NCBI RefSeq assembly: GCF_001404515.1
Contig: NZ_CXWE01000001.1
Coordinates: 186,001-250,000, forward strand
Source: Roseibium album
GTDB taxonomy: Bacteria; Pseudomonadota; Alphaproteobacteria; Rhizobiales; Stappiaceae
Direction: 5' to 3'
Length of the DNA: 64,000 bases
The translations under genes and the position numbers were made by a program. How positions within the stretch are numbered: the stretch's first letter is position 1; the number at the start of each line of letters is the position of its first letter. Of this stretch, positions 17,781-28,717 are shown in pieces. The notes under the pieces were generated by a model. The model saw only the letters and a program-made list of their open reading frames with translations, had not been told where the DNA came from and ran no database searches.

Positions 17781-19205
17781 ATGACCCTTTCAACGACAGA
17801 TCTCATCGAAACCTCCGGCCTTGGACTGGACTCCGCCAAGCGGATTACGCAGGAGGCGTTGGCGGGGGCGGATGATGGCGAATTGTTTGTCGAATATCGT
17901 CAGACGGAAGGTCTGGTGTTCGACAACGGACGCTTGAAAGGGGCCAATTATGACACGGCTCAGGGCTTTGGCTTGCGGGCTGTTGCCGGCGAAGCAGCCG
18001 GTTATGCTCATGCAGGCGATATCTCCGAGGCCGCACTGAAGCGTGCGGCGGATGCTGTCAGCGCGGTGTCGAAGGGGTATTCGGGCAGCTACGCAGCAGC
18101 ACCCGCGCGCACAAATCAGTCTCTTTACACCGATGCCAATCCGCTGGGAGGACCGAGTTTCGAGGAAAAGGTGAAGCTGCTGCAGGAGATCGATGCCTAT
18201 GCAAGGGCAAAAGACCCGCGGGTCCGCCAGGTGACGGCGTCACTTGCCGGCTCCTGGCAGGTCGTGGAAATCCTGCGTGCTGATGGACATCTCGTTCGCG
18301 ATGCCCGTCCGATGGTGCGCCTTTCGATCTCCGTGGTTGCCGGCAATGACGAACGCCAGGAAAGCGGAATGTTTGGCTGCGGTGGCCGTGAGGGTTTCGA
18401 ACGTTTTGTCACGGCAGAGAACTGGCAGGGCGGTGTTGACGAAGCCCTTCGTCAGGCACTCGTCAACCTTGAAGCCGTGCCCGCCCCGGCAGGATCTTTT
18501 GATGTTGTGCTCGGTCCGGGCTGGCCGGGAATTCTGCTCCATGAAGCAGTCGGTCACGGCCTTGAGGGCGATTTCAACAGAAAGAAGACCTCGGCTTTCG
18601 CCGGACTGATGGGAGAGCGGGTCGCGTCGCCGGGCGTCACGATTGTCGACGATGGCACGATACCCGATCGACGAGGGTCCCTGAGTGTTGACGACGAGGG
18701 CACTCCGGCCGGTCGCACCATCCTGATCGAGGACGGTATTCTTACAGGATATATGCAGGACCGTCAGAACGCCCGCCTGATGGGCATGGAGCCGACCGGC
18801 AACGGCCGTCGGCAATCCTTTGCACACATTCCGATGCCGCGTATGACCAACACCGTGATGATGTCCGGAGACAAGGATCCGGAAGAGATTCTTCAGTCGG
18901 TGAAGGATGGCATCTATGCTGTTTCCTTCGGTGGCGGCCAGGTTGACATCACTTCAGGAAAGTTCGTGTTTTCCTGTACGGAAGCTTACCGGGTTGAAAA
19001 CGGCAAGGTCGGTGCTCCCGTTAAGGGGGCGATGCTGATCGGCAATGGCCCTGACGCCCTGACCCGCGTTGCCATGATCGGCAATGACATGAAGCTCGAT
19101 CCCGGCATGGGGACTTGCGGCAAACAGGGGCAGGGTGTCCCGGTCGGTGTCGGGCAACCCTCCATGCGCATCAACGAGTTGACTGTCGGAGGGACGGCTG
19201 TCTGA
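17781..19205 (+). CDS. tldD: Metalloprotease TldD
   Basis: TldD is the zinc-bearing subunit of the TldD/TldE protease. The 474-residue protein has the metal motif HExxxH (His254, Glu255, His259, in LLHEAVGHGLEGDFNR), followed by the ASPGVTIVDDGTIP and RRQSFAHIPMPRMTNT blocks and, near the C-terminus, FGGGQVDITSGKFVFSCTEAY. The ATG at 17781 gives the family length; the upstream in-frame extension is not conserved. Its partner pmbA lies about 5 kb upstream, on the far side of the lipid A genes. The HAD gene follows after 20 bases. Confidence 0.96.
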   Translation: MTLSTTDLIETSGLGLDSAKRITQEALAGADDGELFVEYRQTEGLVFDNGRLKGANYDTAQGFGLRAVAGEAAGYAHAGDISEAALKRAADAVSAVSKGYSGSYAAAPARTNQSLYTDANPLGGPSFEEKVKLLQEIDAYARAKDPRVRQVTASLAGSWQVVEILRADGHLVRDARPMVRLSISVVAGNDERQESGMFGCGGREGFERFVTAENWQGGVDEALRQALVNLEAVPAPAGSFDVVLGPGWPGILLHEAVGHGLEGDFNRKKTSAFAGLMGERVASPGVTIVDDGTIPDRRGSLSVDDEGTPAGRTILIEDGILTGYMQDRQNARLMGMEPTGNGRRQSFAHIPMPRMTNTVMMSGDKDPEEILQSVKDGIYAVSFGGGQVDITSGKFVFSCTEAYRVENGKVGAPVKGAMLIGNGPDALTRVAMIGNDMKLDPGMGTCGKQGQGVPVGVGQPSMRINELTVGGTAV

Positions 19206-19225
19206 TCAGGAACACGGATTTTGAG

Positions 19226-19840
19226 ATGCCTGATATCCGGTTCGTCATTTTCGATATGGATCAGGTGCTCTATGACTACGATCACCAGGTCAGGCTCCGT
19301 CTGCTGGAAGAGCTGACCGGTCGGCCCGCGACCGAGATTGACGCCGCCGTCTGGGGTGGACCTCATGAAGCGGTGGCCGAAGCCGGATCTCCTGATACTG
19401 CGGAAGGCTATCTGGCTCAATATGCCCGTCTGCTCGGGTATCCGATTGATTTCGATACCTGGGCGGATATACGCAGACAGATGATGCGCGCAAGACCTTT
19501 GGTTCTGGCGCATGTTCGCAGGCTCAAGGAGCGAGCCGATCTGGCGCTTCTGACGAACAACGGCATGATGCTCAAGGCCGCTTTGCCTGTCTGTGCACCG
19601 GAAGCGATTGAATTATTTGGTGAAAAAGCACACGTTTCCGCCGAATTCAAAGCCCGGAAACCAGATCCGGTCGTCTATCGTCGCCTCTGTGCGAAATACG
19701 GATACGAGCCTGAAGAAAGCGCCTTTGTCGATGACAATGCGGCAAACGTGTCCGGTGCGGAGAAGGCTGGTCTGACAGGACATGTTTATACATCCGACGG
19801 CGCTCTTCTGGCATTCCTGCAGCGGCACGGACTGATCTGA
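19226..19840 (+). CDS. HAD-superfamily hydrolase (subfamily IA)
   Basis: A 204-residue HAD phosphatase-like protein. Motif I is FDMDQVLYD (nucleophile Asp and general acid Asp), motif II LALLTNNG, motif III lysine in EFKARKPDPVVY, and motif IV FVDDNAANV. Subfamily IA (variant 3) includes phosphoglycolate and epoxide-type hydrolases, and the substrate is not evident. The usual Gly after DxD is replaced by Gln, a tolerated change. The start at 19226 gives MPDIRFVIFDMD, placing motif I close to the N-terminus as normal. It probably shares a transcript with tldD. Confidence 0.88.
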   Translation: MPDIRFVIFDMDQVLYDYDHQVRLRLLEELTGRPATEIDAAVWGGPHEAVAEAGSPDTAEGYLAQYARLLGYPIDFDTWADIRRQMMRARPLVLAHVRRLKERADLALLTNNGMMLKAALPVCAPEAIELFGEKAHVSAEFKARKPDPVVYRRLCAKYGYEPEESAFVDDNAANVSGAEKAGLTGHVYTSDGALLAFLQRHGLI

Positions 19841-19851
19841 CAACAGATCAG
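19832..19851 (+). terminator. Hairpin at the end of the HAD gene
   Basis: CTGATCTG (19832-19839), loop ACAA, CAGATCAG (19844-19851): a perfect 8-base stem that includes the HAD stop codon region. The T-run after it is weak (ATCGTCTTT), so it may be a modest intrinsic terminator or an RNA-end stabiliser for the tldD-HAD transcript. Confidence 0.4.
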
Positions 19852-20213
19852 ATCGTCTTTCTGTCATCTGCCCGGTACCGGATTTGGATAGTGCAAGATC
19901 GAAATGACCCAGGCGAGAAAAAGGACCGGCCAGTACAGGGGCATACTGGTAAAAGGATGATTTGGTTCCGTCTTCGAACAAGATTATTTCGTTCAAGAGC
20001 AGATAAATTTCTTCGAGAGTTTTTACCTGATCTGCCCGTGGATTAGAATTTCGCAACTTGTTTTGGCAGAATTGACCGTTTTTTGATCACTAATTCCTGT
20101 CTTGTTTTAGATTTGTCAAAGTTAATGCAGCTGATTTTTGTTAATATGGAATCAACTCCCTGGCTGTCATGCTGGGGCAAGGGAATTTTCAGCCGCACGG
20201 CAGAGGAGATAGG
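19852..20213. other. Intergenic region before the Kef-type antiporter gene
   Basis: About 360 bases, AT-richer toward 20050-20150, probably holding the antiporter promoter. A leftward open frame entering from 20056 (TTG start, no clear ribosome-binding site) overlaps the HAD gene and matches nothing I recognise; I treat it as noncoding. No operator stands out. Confidence 0.35.
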
Positions 20214-22004
20214 ATGGCTGCGGAAGGCGCACCTCCGTTTTTTGCTGAATCGATTGTGTTCCTGGCAGCGACCTGCGTCGCCGTTCCGATTGCCAAGAGG
20301 TTGGGTCTCGGCTCGGTTGTGGGCTATCTGGCTGCCGGAGCAGCGATTGGTCCGCATGGCCTGCAGCTTCTGGGCTCGGGCGAGGACGTTCTGCATGTCG
20401 CGGAGCTCGGCGTCGTGCTTCTGCTGTTTGTGATCGGACTTGAACTCGACCCGCAAAAACTCTGGCGCATGAAAAGGGATATCTTTGGGTTGGGAACAGC
20501 CCAGGTCATCCTGACAGGCGCCAGCCTGTTTGCGGTCGCCCGATTTGTCGGCATGCCTTTTTCAACCGCACTTGTTGCCGGCTTCGGTCTCGCCCTGTCC
20601 TCAACGGCGTTTGCCCTGCAAATTCTGCAGGAGCGGGCTCAGCTTTCGTCGCCTTATGGACAGCGGGCTTTCGGAATTCTGCTGCTTCAGGACATTGCCA
20701 TCGTGCCGCTCCTGGCGATGGTAGCGATCCTGGCACCGGGGGAAGGGCCTTCGACAACAGGGGAGATCCTGAACGAAATCCTGATCGTTCTCGGAGCCGT
20801 GGCGGCCGTTATCCTGACGGGCCGATATCTGATTTCACCCATATTCCTGTTTCTGGCGGCAAGCCGTGCCCGCGAAGTCATGTTGACAGCGGCACTTCTG
20901 GTCGCCCTCGGCAGTGCCGGGATCATGCATTCCGTCGGCCTGTCGATGGCTCTGGGGGCATTCCTGGCGGGTGTACTTCTGGCCGAATCCAGCTTCAGGC
21001 ATACGCTCGAGGCTGATATCGAGCCGTTCCGGTCGCTGCTCATGGGTCTGTTTTTCGTCGCCGTCGGCATGTCGCTGGATGTGTCGCTGGTCATCAAGCA
21101 CTGGATAGTGGTCGCCGCCGGCGTCACTGTGGTCATGGGGCTCAAGGGCGTCTTCCTGTGGGCACTGTCACGCGGAACCGGCTCGTCGAATTCGGATGCC
21201 ATGCGAATTGCGGTGACGCTGCCGCAAGGCGGCGAGTTCGCCTTTGTTCTCTTCACTGCAGCCGTCAGCAACAGCCTGTTGACGTACCAGACGGCCAACT
21301 TGCTGAATGCTATCGTCATCCTGACAATGCTGCTGACACCGCTCGCCTGTCTGGGGCTCGACAGGCTTGCCGCAAGAGCCAAGGCCAAGGGCATTGAAAA
21401 CCCGTCTATCGAAACCTTCGAGGAGGCGGCACCGACCGTTCTTGTCATCGGATTCGGTCGTTTCGGCATGGTTGTCGCGCAGATACTGACCTCTGAAGGC
21501 CTTGAAATCACGGCGATCGACAACCGGCCCGACCGCATCGATTACGCTCGAAAACAGGGCTACAAGGTCTACTATGGCGATGCGACCCGGGCCGACGTTC
21601 TGGCAGCCGCCGGGGCTGGCAACGCCGCGCTGGTTGCCATGTGCATCGAAAACGACAAGGTGATGGCAAAGGCGATCGACCTGATCCGCGACGGATTTCC
21701 CGAAGCGCTGATCTTCTGCCGTGCAACAGATCGCGCCCATGTTCTGGACCTCACCAGGCGGGGTGTGGATTTCCAGATTCGCGAGACATTCGAGTCCAGC
21801 GTCGTATTTGGCCGTGCGGCGCTTGAAGCGCTCGGCACACCGCTGGACCGGATCGACCAGATTGAAGAAGATGTGCGCGGCAGGGATGAGGAACGCCTCG
21901 CCGTCCAGCTTGAAAAGGGAATGTATGCCGGTGCGGACCGCCTGCACAAGGTGACGCCGCGCAAGGAAGTCGTGAAGGATCAGCAGGACGTGCCCGCCGC
22001 GTGA
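20214..22004 (+). CDS. Monovalent cation:proton antiporter-2 (KefB/KefC type) with RCK domain
   Basis: A 596-residue inner-membrane protein. The first 390 or so residues hold about 12 hydrophobic segments of the CPA2 sodium/proton exchanger domain (GYLAAGAAIGPHGLQLL and LFVIGLELDPQKLWRMKRDIFGLG are typical Kef sequences). A cytoplasmic RCK/TrkA-N domain begins near residue 408 with the nucleotide-binding motif VLVIGFGRFGMVVAQIL. Kef systems export K+ in exchange for H+ during electrophile stress. No kefF/kefG accessory gene is adjacent, so glutathione gating is uncertain. The ATG at 20214 has AGAGGAG upstream. It stands alone. Confidence 0.92.
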   Translation: MAAEGAPPFFAESIVFLAATCVAVPIAKRLGLGSVVGYLAAGAAIGPHGLQLLGSGEDVLHVAELGVVLLLFVIGLELDPQKLWRMKRDIFGLGTAQVILTGASLFAVARFVGMPFSTALVAGFGLALSSTAFALQILQERAQLSSPYGQRAFGILLLQDIAIVPLLAMVAILAPGEGPSTTGEILNEILIVLGAVAAVILTGRYLISPIFLFLAASRAREVMLTAALLVALGSAGIMHSVGLSMALGAFLAGVLLAESSFRHTLEADIEPFRSLLMGLFFVAVGMSLDVSLVIKHWIVVAAGVTVVMGLKGVFLWALSRGTGSSNSDAMRIAVTLPQGGEFAFVLFTAAVSNSLLTYQTANLLNAIVILTMLLTPLACLGLDRLAARAKAKGIENPSIETFEEAAPTVLVIGFGRFGMVVAQILTSEGLEITAIDNRPDRIDYARKQGYKVYYGDATRADVLAAAGAGNAALVAMCIENDKVMAKAIDLIRDGFPEALIFCRATDRAHVLDLTRRGVDFQIRETFESSVVFGRAALEALGTPLDRIDQIEEDVRGRDEERLAVQLEKGMYAGADRLHKVTPRKEVVKDQQDVPAA

Positions 22005-22053
22005 ACCGACGTGTTACGCGTGTTGAATCTCCTGTTTCCACTGATTTTAGCTT

Positions 22054-22083
22054 CAGACGCAGCGAAGCGAAGATCCGGTACCC
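22054..22083. repeat. Decayed copy of an intergenic repeat element
   Basis: CAGACGCAGCGAAGCGAAGA and the next 10 bases match, at 25 of 30 positions or close to it, the right arm of the repeat at 52640-52669. It lies in the gap between the Kef and IalB genes (convergent ends), the usual location for REP-like elements. Only one arm is recognisable here. Confidence 0.55.
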
Positions 22084-22203
22084 GTCGGATCTGAAACTGC
22101 AATCTTGCCGCTGGATTGACCGCAGGGATCCTCGTCCGGGCTTCGTCGGACCTCCACGGCACAAGCAGTCACTTGTGCGCTGACAAACGGATGGTTTTCC
22201 GGC

Positions 22204-22764
22204 TTAGGGCAGTGTGTCGAAACCTTCCGAAAATCCGTTCAGCGAAATCGGGATGCCGATACCTTCCTCGGGTGTCTGGAAGATGATGAAGGTTGCTTGC
22301 GCACCGGCCTTCAGTTTCGTCAGCAATTCATCTTCCAAAATGACTTCCGCGATACAGCCGTTCGGCAGGCAGCGCACGAACCCGGCTCGTCCGATGTCCG
22401 CATTGTCGACGCGCAATCCCAGACCGGAGGGCAACAGGACACCCAGCGGCGCAAGAACGCGCAGGATGCGCGCCTGTTTGTCGGCGGTTTTGAGTACAAT
22501 CACGGAAAGGCCGACATTCTCGCGATCTGAAGCCGTGACATTTTGAATGAGGGCGCATTGCTCGCCGGAAGCACCAGGAGGTGTATCGCAGCGCATCTGC
22601 CAATCGCCATGGCTGGATCGGACCTCGCCTTGAGCCTGAGCAGGTGGATTTCCATGGACAAGCGTGCCCAGGAAAAGCCCGGCAATGGCGGCCAGTTTCA
22701 AAATGGAAAGCCCGGTTTTTCCCGAGCTGTGTGGTTGGAAGGACTGCTGCGTATGAGTTGACAA
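22204..22764 (-). CDS. Invasion-associated locus B (IalB) family protein
   Basis: A 186-residue exported protein of the IalB family, widespread in Hyphomicrobiales and named after a Bartonella invasion factor, though most members are in non-pathogens and have unknown roles. There is an extended N-region followed by a hydrophobic signal segment (about 22-44, ending PPAQAQG). The mature domain has the family features HGDWQMRCDTPPG, EQCALIQNV, RCLPNGCIAEV and FIIFQTPEEGIGIPISLNGF, with paired cysteines likely forming disulfides. It is monocistronic. Confidence 0.9.
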   Translation of the reverse strand: MSTHTQQSFQPHSSGKTGLSILKLAAIAGLFLGTLVHGNPPAQAQGEVRSSHGDWQMRCDTPPGASGEQCALIQNVTASDRENVGLSVIVLKTADKQARILRVLAPLGVLLPSGLGLRVDNADIGRAGFVRCLPNGCIAEVILEDELLTKLKAGAQATFIIFQTPEEGIGIPISLNGFSEGFDTLP

Positions 22765-23278
22765 GAAATCCTCCGGTCAATCGTTGTCCGATTCTGCAAA
22801 AGCGTATCAACTGGTTTTCAGTCCGCTCAGCGAATCATGGTTTAATCCCGGCCAGACATTGCCGCACAATGGCCGTTGATTCCAGTCTGCCGGGGGGCCG
22901 AGCCGTCGATTAGCCCGAATTTTTGTCGAAAATCCGCGTGTCCTTGACGTGCGTCAATCTGGCAAGGCCATCCTGAGGATGTGAAAAGTTGGAAATTCCG
23001 TTGCAGCTCGGCGTTTCTTGTGGTTTTTGTGCGGCACAATGGTGTCGGCGGGGTGATGCGGCAGATCGCCGCTCTGGCCGATTGTAACCATCGCCCTTCA
23101 TAGGGGTTTATGGTTATAGTCCGGCTATCTGATGATCCTGTCCGATGAACGGTTATGGCAGATTCAGGCTTGCGAACTCGCGCCAAGCCCGTTACTGCCC
23201 GACCGGATTGGTCCGGATCGTGGGTCCAGGATGTATGCAGGTGCCGCTTACAGGCGGCTGAGGGAAGGGAGCGTGGAC
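22765..23278. other. Control region upstream of coxB
   Basis: About 510 bases with no convincing gene, between the divergent IalB and coxB genes. It holds the oxidase promoter and a perfect dyad TTGACGTGCGTCAA at 22944-22957. Reverse-strand open frames here have no homology I recognise and no ribosome-binding site. Confidence 0.5.
22944..22957. promoter_or_regulatory. FNR/FixK-like dyad upstream of the cox operon
   Basis: TTGACGTGCGTCAA is a perfect palindrome of the form TTGAC-N4-GTCAA. FNR/FixK/Dnr-type regulators of alphaproteobacteria bind TTGAT-N4-ATCAA and close variants, including TTGAC-type half-sites. It lies about 320 bases before the coxB start. Control of the aa3 oxidase by oxygen is plausible, but the site could equally serve the divergent IalB gene. 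Confidence 0.45.
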
Positions 23279-24202
23279 GTGAAGGCAGTCTTCAAGCGTC
23301 TCATGACATTGGCCGGAGCGGCGGCAACATTTGCTGGAGTGTCCACCGCGGCCCTGGCAGCCGAATCCGGTATGACAAACTGGCAGCTTGGCTTTCAGGC
23401 CTCGGTGTCTGACATGATGGACGACATCACGTGGTTCAACGCGTTCACGCTGGTGATCATTACGGTGATCACGCTGTTCGTGCTGGCCCTGCTGGTCGTT
23501 TGCATGGTGAAGTTCAGCTCCAAGGCAAATCCGGTGCCCTCCCGCACCTCGCACAACACGATGATTGAAGTGGCCTGGACGGTCGTGCCGATCCTGATCC
23601 TTGTTGTTATCGCGATCCCGTCGTTCCGTCTGCTCTACAAGCAGCTCGATATCCCTGAATACGACATGACGATCAAGGCGATCGGATACCAGTGGTACTG
23701 GGGATACGAGTACACCGACGAAGGCATGGGCGATCTTTATTTTGATTCCTACATGATCGCTGATGATGATCGTCAGGCTGTTGCCGAAGCACGTGGCGTG
23801 TCGCTGAACGAAGTGCCTCGCCTTCTGGCGGTCGACTATGATCTCGTCGTTCCTGTAGATACCACCGTTCGTCTTCAGGTCACGGCAGAAGATGTTATCC
23901 ACGCCTTCGCAATGCCCTCGATGGGTCTCAAGATCGATGCGATCCCGGGTCGTTTGAACGAGACTTGGTTCCGCGCACGCGAGGAAGGTGTCTACTACGG
24001 TCAGTGCTCCGAGCTTTGCGGCGTCAATCACGCGTTCATGCCGATTGCTCTTCGTGTGGTGTCCAAGGAACAGTACAAGACCTGGGCAACAGCGGCGCAG
24101 GAAGACCTGGACACGGCCAATGAACAGCTGATGGCATCCATCAAAGATCAAAAGAAGCTTGCTGCCGGCAAGCTCGAAGACATCTCTGTCGCCGCGAAAT
24201 AA
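23279..24202 (+). CDS. coxB: Cytochrome c oxidase subunit II
   Basis: Subunit II of the aa3-type terminal oxidase; it takes electrons from cytochrome c through its CuA centre. The 307-residue protein has a signal peptide (MKAVFKRLMTLAG..., cleavage near AALA-AES), two TM helices, and a periplasmic cupredoxin domain with the aromatic YQWYWGYEY patch and the CuA ligands in YGQCSELCGVNHAFMPI. I chose GTG at 23279, 8 bases after AGGGAAGGGA, because it gives a normal signal peptide; longer in-frame starts add unrelated residues. First gene of the cox operon. Confidence 0.95.
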   Translation: MKAVFKRLMTLAGAAATFAGVSTAALAAESGMTNWQLGFQASVSDMMDDITWFNAFTLVIITVITLFVLALLVVCMVKFSSKANPVPSRTSHNTMIEVAWTVVPILILVVIAIPSFRLLYKQLDIPEYDMTIKAIGYQWYWGYEYTDEGMGDLYFDSYMIADDDRQAVAEARGVSLNEVPRLLAVDYDLVVPVDTTVRLQVTAEDVIHAFAMPSMGLKIDAIPGRLNETWFRAREEGVYYGQCSELCGVNHAFMPIALRVVSKEQYKTWATAAQEDLDTANEQLMASIKDQKKLAAGKLEDISVAAK

Positions 24203-24254
24203 CGCGGCGGCTTTCATTTGACCGGCGACGCGCGATAGCACGCAGCGCTGCTGA

Positions 24255-25874
<1,620 letters not shown>

Positions 25875-25989
25875 GCCCGCGGACGGAGGCACGGCCTCCG
25901 GCCTGAAATCGGCACCGCACCGGCAACCGGCGCGGTGCCTCCTTTGAAAAGCTGCCAATGCAGTACAACGGAATTTGAAGGACGCGCCC

Positions 25990-26925
25990 ATGTCGCTCGT
26001 CGAGCGCCAGGATACGATCAGTCAGGACAGCGCCGTCTGGAACGGTGGAATGGGATCGGTGAGCGACTATGTGGCGCTGCTGAAACCGCGCGTCATGTCT
26101 CTCGTCATATTCACGGCCTTTGTTGGCCTGATGCTGGCTCCGGGGTCCGTGCATCCGGTACTGGGCGGTGTTGCGATCCTGTGTATCGCCATCGGTGCAG
26201 GTGCATCGGGTGCCCTGAACATGTGGTACGACGCCGACATCGACGAGATCATGTCGCGCACTCAAAAGCGTCCGATTCCCGCTGGAAAGATCACCGGGGA
26301 GGAGGCCTTTGCCTTCGGCATGACATTGGCGATCGGGTCCGTGGTCACGCTCGGGTTGCTGGTCAACTGGTTCGCAGGTGCGTTCCTGGCATTTACGATT
26401 TTCTTCTACGTCGTCATATACACGATGTGGCTGAAACGCTCCACGCCGCAGAATATTGTCATTGGCGGTGCAGCCGGCGCATTTCCTCCAATGGTCGGCT
26501 GGGCGTCGGTAACCGGCTCGGTGAGCCTGGAGAGTTTTGTGCTCTTCCTCATCATCTTCATGTGGACGCCGCCGCATTTCTGGGCGCTGGCCCTGTTCAA
26601 GAGTGGCGACTATCGTGCTGCGGGCGTCCCGATGCTGCCGGTTGTTGCCGGTGAAACCAGCACACGTCATCATATTCTCGCCTATTCGCTGATCCTTGCA
26701 CCCGTCGGCATGTCTCCGTATTTCCTGGGATTTGCGAGCCCTGTTTACGGGGCTGCTTCTGCGGTGCTGGGACTGGCCTTCCTTGCGCTTGCCGCCAACG
26801 TCTGGCGCAGGCGCGAAGGCGATGAAGCACGCAAGGCCTGCGTCAACCTGTTCAGATTTTCCATCTTCTATCTGTTTCTTTTGTTTGCCCTGTTGCTGGG
26901 CGAAAGTCTGGTCGCAGGGGCGTAG
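25990..26925 (+). CDS. ctaB: Protoheme IX farnesyltransferase (heme O synthase)
   Basis: CtaB/CyoE adds a farnesyl group to heme b to form heme O, the precursor of heme a. The 311-residue inner-membrane protein has multiple TM segments and the two Asp-rich prenyl-diphosphate regions: [21 protein letters not shown] and the second one around [30 protein letters not shown] near the start is typical. GAAGGA lies 8 bases before the ATG at 25990; a TTG at 25975 overlaps that site and is less likely. It is followed after one base by the small coxF-like gene. Confidence 0.96.
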   Translation: MSLVERQDTISQDSAVWNGGMGSVSDYVALLKPRVMSLVIFTAFVGLMLAPGSVHPVLGGVAILCIAIGAGASGALNMWYDADIDEIMSRTQKRPIPAGKITGEEAFAFGMTLAIGSVVTLGLLVNWFAGAFLAFTIFFYVVIYTMWLKRSTPQNIVIGGAAGAFPPMVGWASVTGSVSLESFVLFLIIFMWTPPHFWALALFKSGDYRAAGVPMLPVVAGETSTRHHILAYSLILAPVGMSPYFLGFASPVYGAASAVLGLAFLALAANVWRRREGDEARKACVNLFRFSIFYLFLLFALLLGESLVAGA

Positions 26926-26926
26926 G

Positions 26927-27091
26927 ATGATGGCGGAAGAAGAACAGGGTATCAGGCTGACAACGGAACAGCAGAAGAAGCGGCGTTCTCGCTCGATTGC
27001 GATCGCGATTGTGTTGCTGGCGCTTGTCGTTCTCTTTTATGTGGTCACCATCGTCAAGCTGGGACCGAGTATCATGGATCGGGCTCTTTAG
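26927..27091 (+). CDS. CoxF-like small membrane protein of the cytochrome oxidase operon
   Basis: A 54-residue protein with a charged N-terminus (AEEEQGIRLTTEQQKKRRSRS) and one TM helix (IAIAIVLLALVVLFYVVTIV). Small single-span proteins of this kind lie between ctaB and ctaG in many Hyphomicrobiales and are called CoxF or oxidase assembly proteins; the function is not known. It starts one base after the ctaB stop (ATG at 26927, or the next ATG at 26930) and ends just before ctaG, so it is clearly embedded in the operon. Confidence 0.85.
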   Translation: MMAEEEQGIRLTTEQQKKRRSRSIAIAIVLLALVVLFYVVTIVKLGPSIMDRAL

Positions 27092-27101
27092 GGAAACGTA
27101 C

Positions 27102-27707
27102 GTGGGAAACGAGCAGAACAACAATCAGGTCGCAAGCAGCAATCGCAGGGTCGCCCTTGCGTGCGTCAGCGTATTCGGACTGATGGTGGGCGCTTCCTAT
27201 GCTGCCGTTCCCCTTTACGATCTCTTTTGCCGCGTGACCGGTTTTGGCGGAACTCCGCAAGTTGCGACCAGTGACAGCGACATTGTCATCAACCGGATGA
27301 TCACCGTGCGCTTTGACGGGAATGTCAATCATTCCCTGCCCTGGAAATTCAAGCCGGCACAACGGTCGGTGACCCTCAAGATGGGCGAGAGCGCGCAACT
27401 TGCTTATCTGGCGACCAATACCGGTAGCGAGGAGACTGTTGGAACCTCGACCTTCAATGTGTGGCCTCCGTCAGCAGGCGCATATTTCAACAAGCTGGAT
27501 TGCTTCTGTTTTACCGAGCAGAAACTTGCATCCGGTGAAACCGTCGAAATGCCGGTCGTCTTCTTCGTCGACCCGGAGATGGACAAGGATCCTGAGCTGG
27601 AACACGTGAAGGAAATCACTTTGTCCTATACTTTCTTCCCGGTAGAAGAACCGGAACAACCTGTTGCAGCACGGGCTGAGGCGCCTTCTGCTGAAACGAA
27701 CTTGTGA
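27102..27707 (+). CDS. ctaG: Cytochrome c oxidase assembly protein CtaG/Cox11
   Basis: CtaG (Cox11) delivers copper to the CuB site of subunit I. The 201-residue protein has an N-terminal TM anchor (about 16-36) and a periplasmic domain with the copper-binding CFCF motif (Cys134, Cys136), plus a Cys near the membrane (Cys43 in YDLFCRVTGFGG). WPPSAGAYFNKLDCFCF is the family signature. The GTG at 27102 follows TAGGGAAA and gives a normal short cytoplasmic N-terminus; longer in-frame sequence runs through the preceding small gene and is noncoding. Confidence 0.95.
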   Translation: MGNEQNNNQVASSNRRVALACVSVFGLMVGASYAAVPLYDLFCRVTGFGGTPQVATSDSDIVINRMITVRFDGNVNHSLPWKFKPAQRSVTLKMGESAQLAYLATNTGSEETVGTSTFNVWPPSAGAYFNKLDCFCFTEQKLASGETVEMPVVFFVDPEMDKDPELEHVKEITLSYTFFPVEEPEQPVAARAEAPSAETNL

Positions 27708-27756
27708 GCGATTGCGCTTGTTGCGCATGACATGACTGTGTTTGGGGAGCTTGCCG

Positions 27757-28635
27757 ATGGCTGAGGCACATACCAATAACCACGACTACCACCTGGTGGA
27801 GCCGAGCCCGTGGCCTTTCATCGGGTCGGTCGGCGCTTTCATCATGGCGATTGGCGCAATCGCATGGATGAAATCCGCAGCCGGTGAATCATTCGAGCTT
27901 TTCAGTATCGACTTCGCCGCGGCAAGCTGGGGGCTGTTTGCCATCGGTCTGCTGGTGGTCCTTTACGTGATGTTCGGTTGGTGGAGCGATACCATCAGGG
28001 AATCGCGCGAGGGACACCATACGCGCGTTGTGTCCCTTCACCTTCGCTATGGCATGCTGTTGTTCATCGCCTCTGAAGTGATGTTCTTCGTTGCCTGGTT
28101 CTGGGCATATTTCGATGCGGCGCTTTTTGCCGGTGAAGCCATACAGTTCAGCCGCGTTGAAGCGACCGGTGGTCACTGGCCGCCGGACGGAATTGCAACA
28201 TTCGACCCATGGCACCTGCCGCTCTTGAACACGTTGATCCTGCTCTGCTCCGGAACGACAGTTACCTGGGCGCACCACGCTCTTCTGCACGACGACCGTG
28301 AAGGCGTGAAATGGGGCCTTACGCTGACCGTTCTGCTCGGGGTCCTGTTCACGATCGTTCAGGCCTACGAGTATGGCCATGCCGCATTCTCCTTCGACGG
28401 CAACATCTATGGCGCGACCTTCTTCATGGCGACCGGCTTCCATGGATTTCATGTGATCGTGGGAACAATCTTCCTGCTGGTTTGCCTGTTGCGTGCACTG
28501 GCCGGACAATTCTCCGTGGAAAAACACTTCGGCTTCGAAGCCGCCGCCTGGTACTGGCACTTCGTGGACGTCGTCTGGCTGTTCCTGTTCGTCGCCATCT
28601 ACATCTGGGGTGCAGGTACTCCCGCCGCGCACTAG
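27757..28635 (+). CDS. coxC: Cytochrome c oxidase subunit III
   Basis: Subunit III (CtaE/CoxC) of the aa3 oxidase has seven TM helices and stabilises the active site of subunit I. The 292-residue length is normal. Signature parts are [13 protein letters not shown] at the start, WWSDTIRES, the [14 protein letters not shown] segment, and the C-terminal [21 protein letters not shown] with the conserved His. GGGGAGC precedes the ATG at 27757. A strong intrinsic terminator follows the gene. Confidence 0.96.
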   Translation: MAEAHTNNHDYHLVEPSPWPFIGSVGAFIMAIGAIAWMKSAAGESFELFSIDFAAASWGLFAIGLLVVLYVMFGWWSDTIRESREGHHTRVVSLHLRYGMLLFIASEVMFFVAWFWAYFDAALFAGEAIQFSRVEATGGHWPPDGIATFDPWHLPLLNTLILLCSGTTVTWAHHALLHDDREGVKWGLTLTVLLGVLFTIVQAYEYGHAAFSFDGNIYGATFFMATGFHGFHVIVGTIFLLVCLLRALAGQFSVEKHFGFEAAAWYWHFVDVVWLFLFVAIYIWGAGTPAAH

Positions 28636-28660
28636 GTGAGCAAGCCACTCCATCAAGAAG

Positions 28661-28692
28661 CGCCCGGTTTGCTGGACAGACCGGGCGTTTTT
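28661..28692 (+). terminator. Intrinsic terminator after coxC
   Basis: CGCCCGGT (28661-28668) pairs with ACCGGGCG (28680-28687), a perfect 8-base GC-rich stem with an 11-base loop, followed by TTTTTGATTTT. It ends the coxB-coxC transcript, or partly attenuates it, because DUF983 and surf1 follow in the same direction. Confidence 0.8.
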
Positions 28693-28717
28693 GATTTTCG
28701 AACCTTAGGCATCAGGT

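Noticed and set aside
19613..20056. 147-codon leftward frame overlapping the HAD gene end
   Set aside because: The N-terminal part reads protein-like, but the start is TTG without a Shine-Dalgarno and two thirds of the frame is antisense to the HAD gene.
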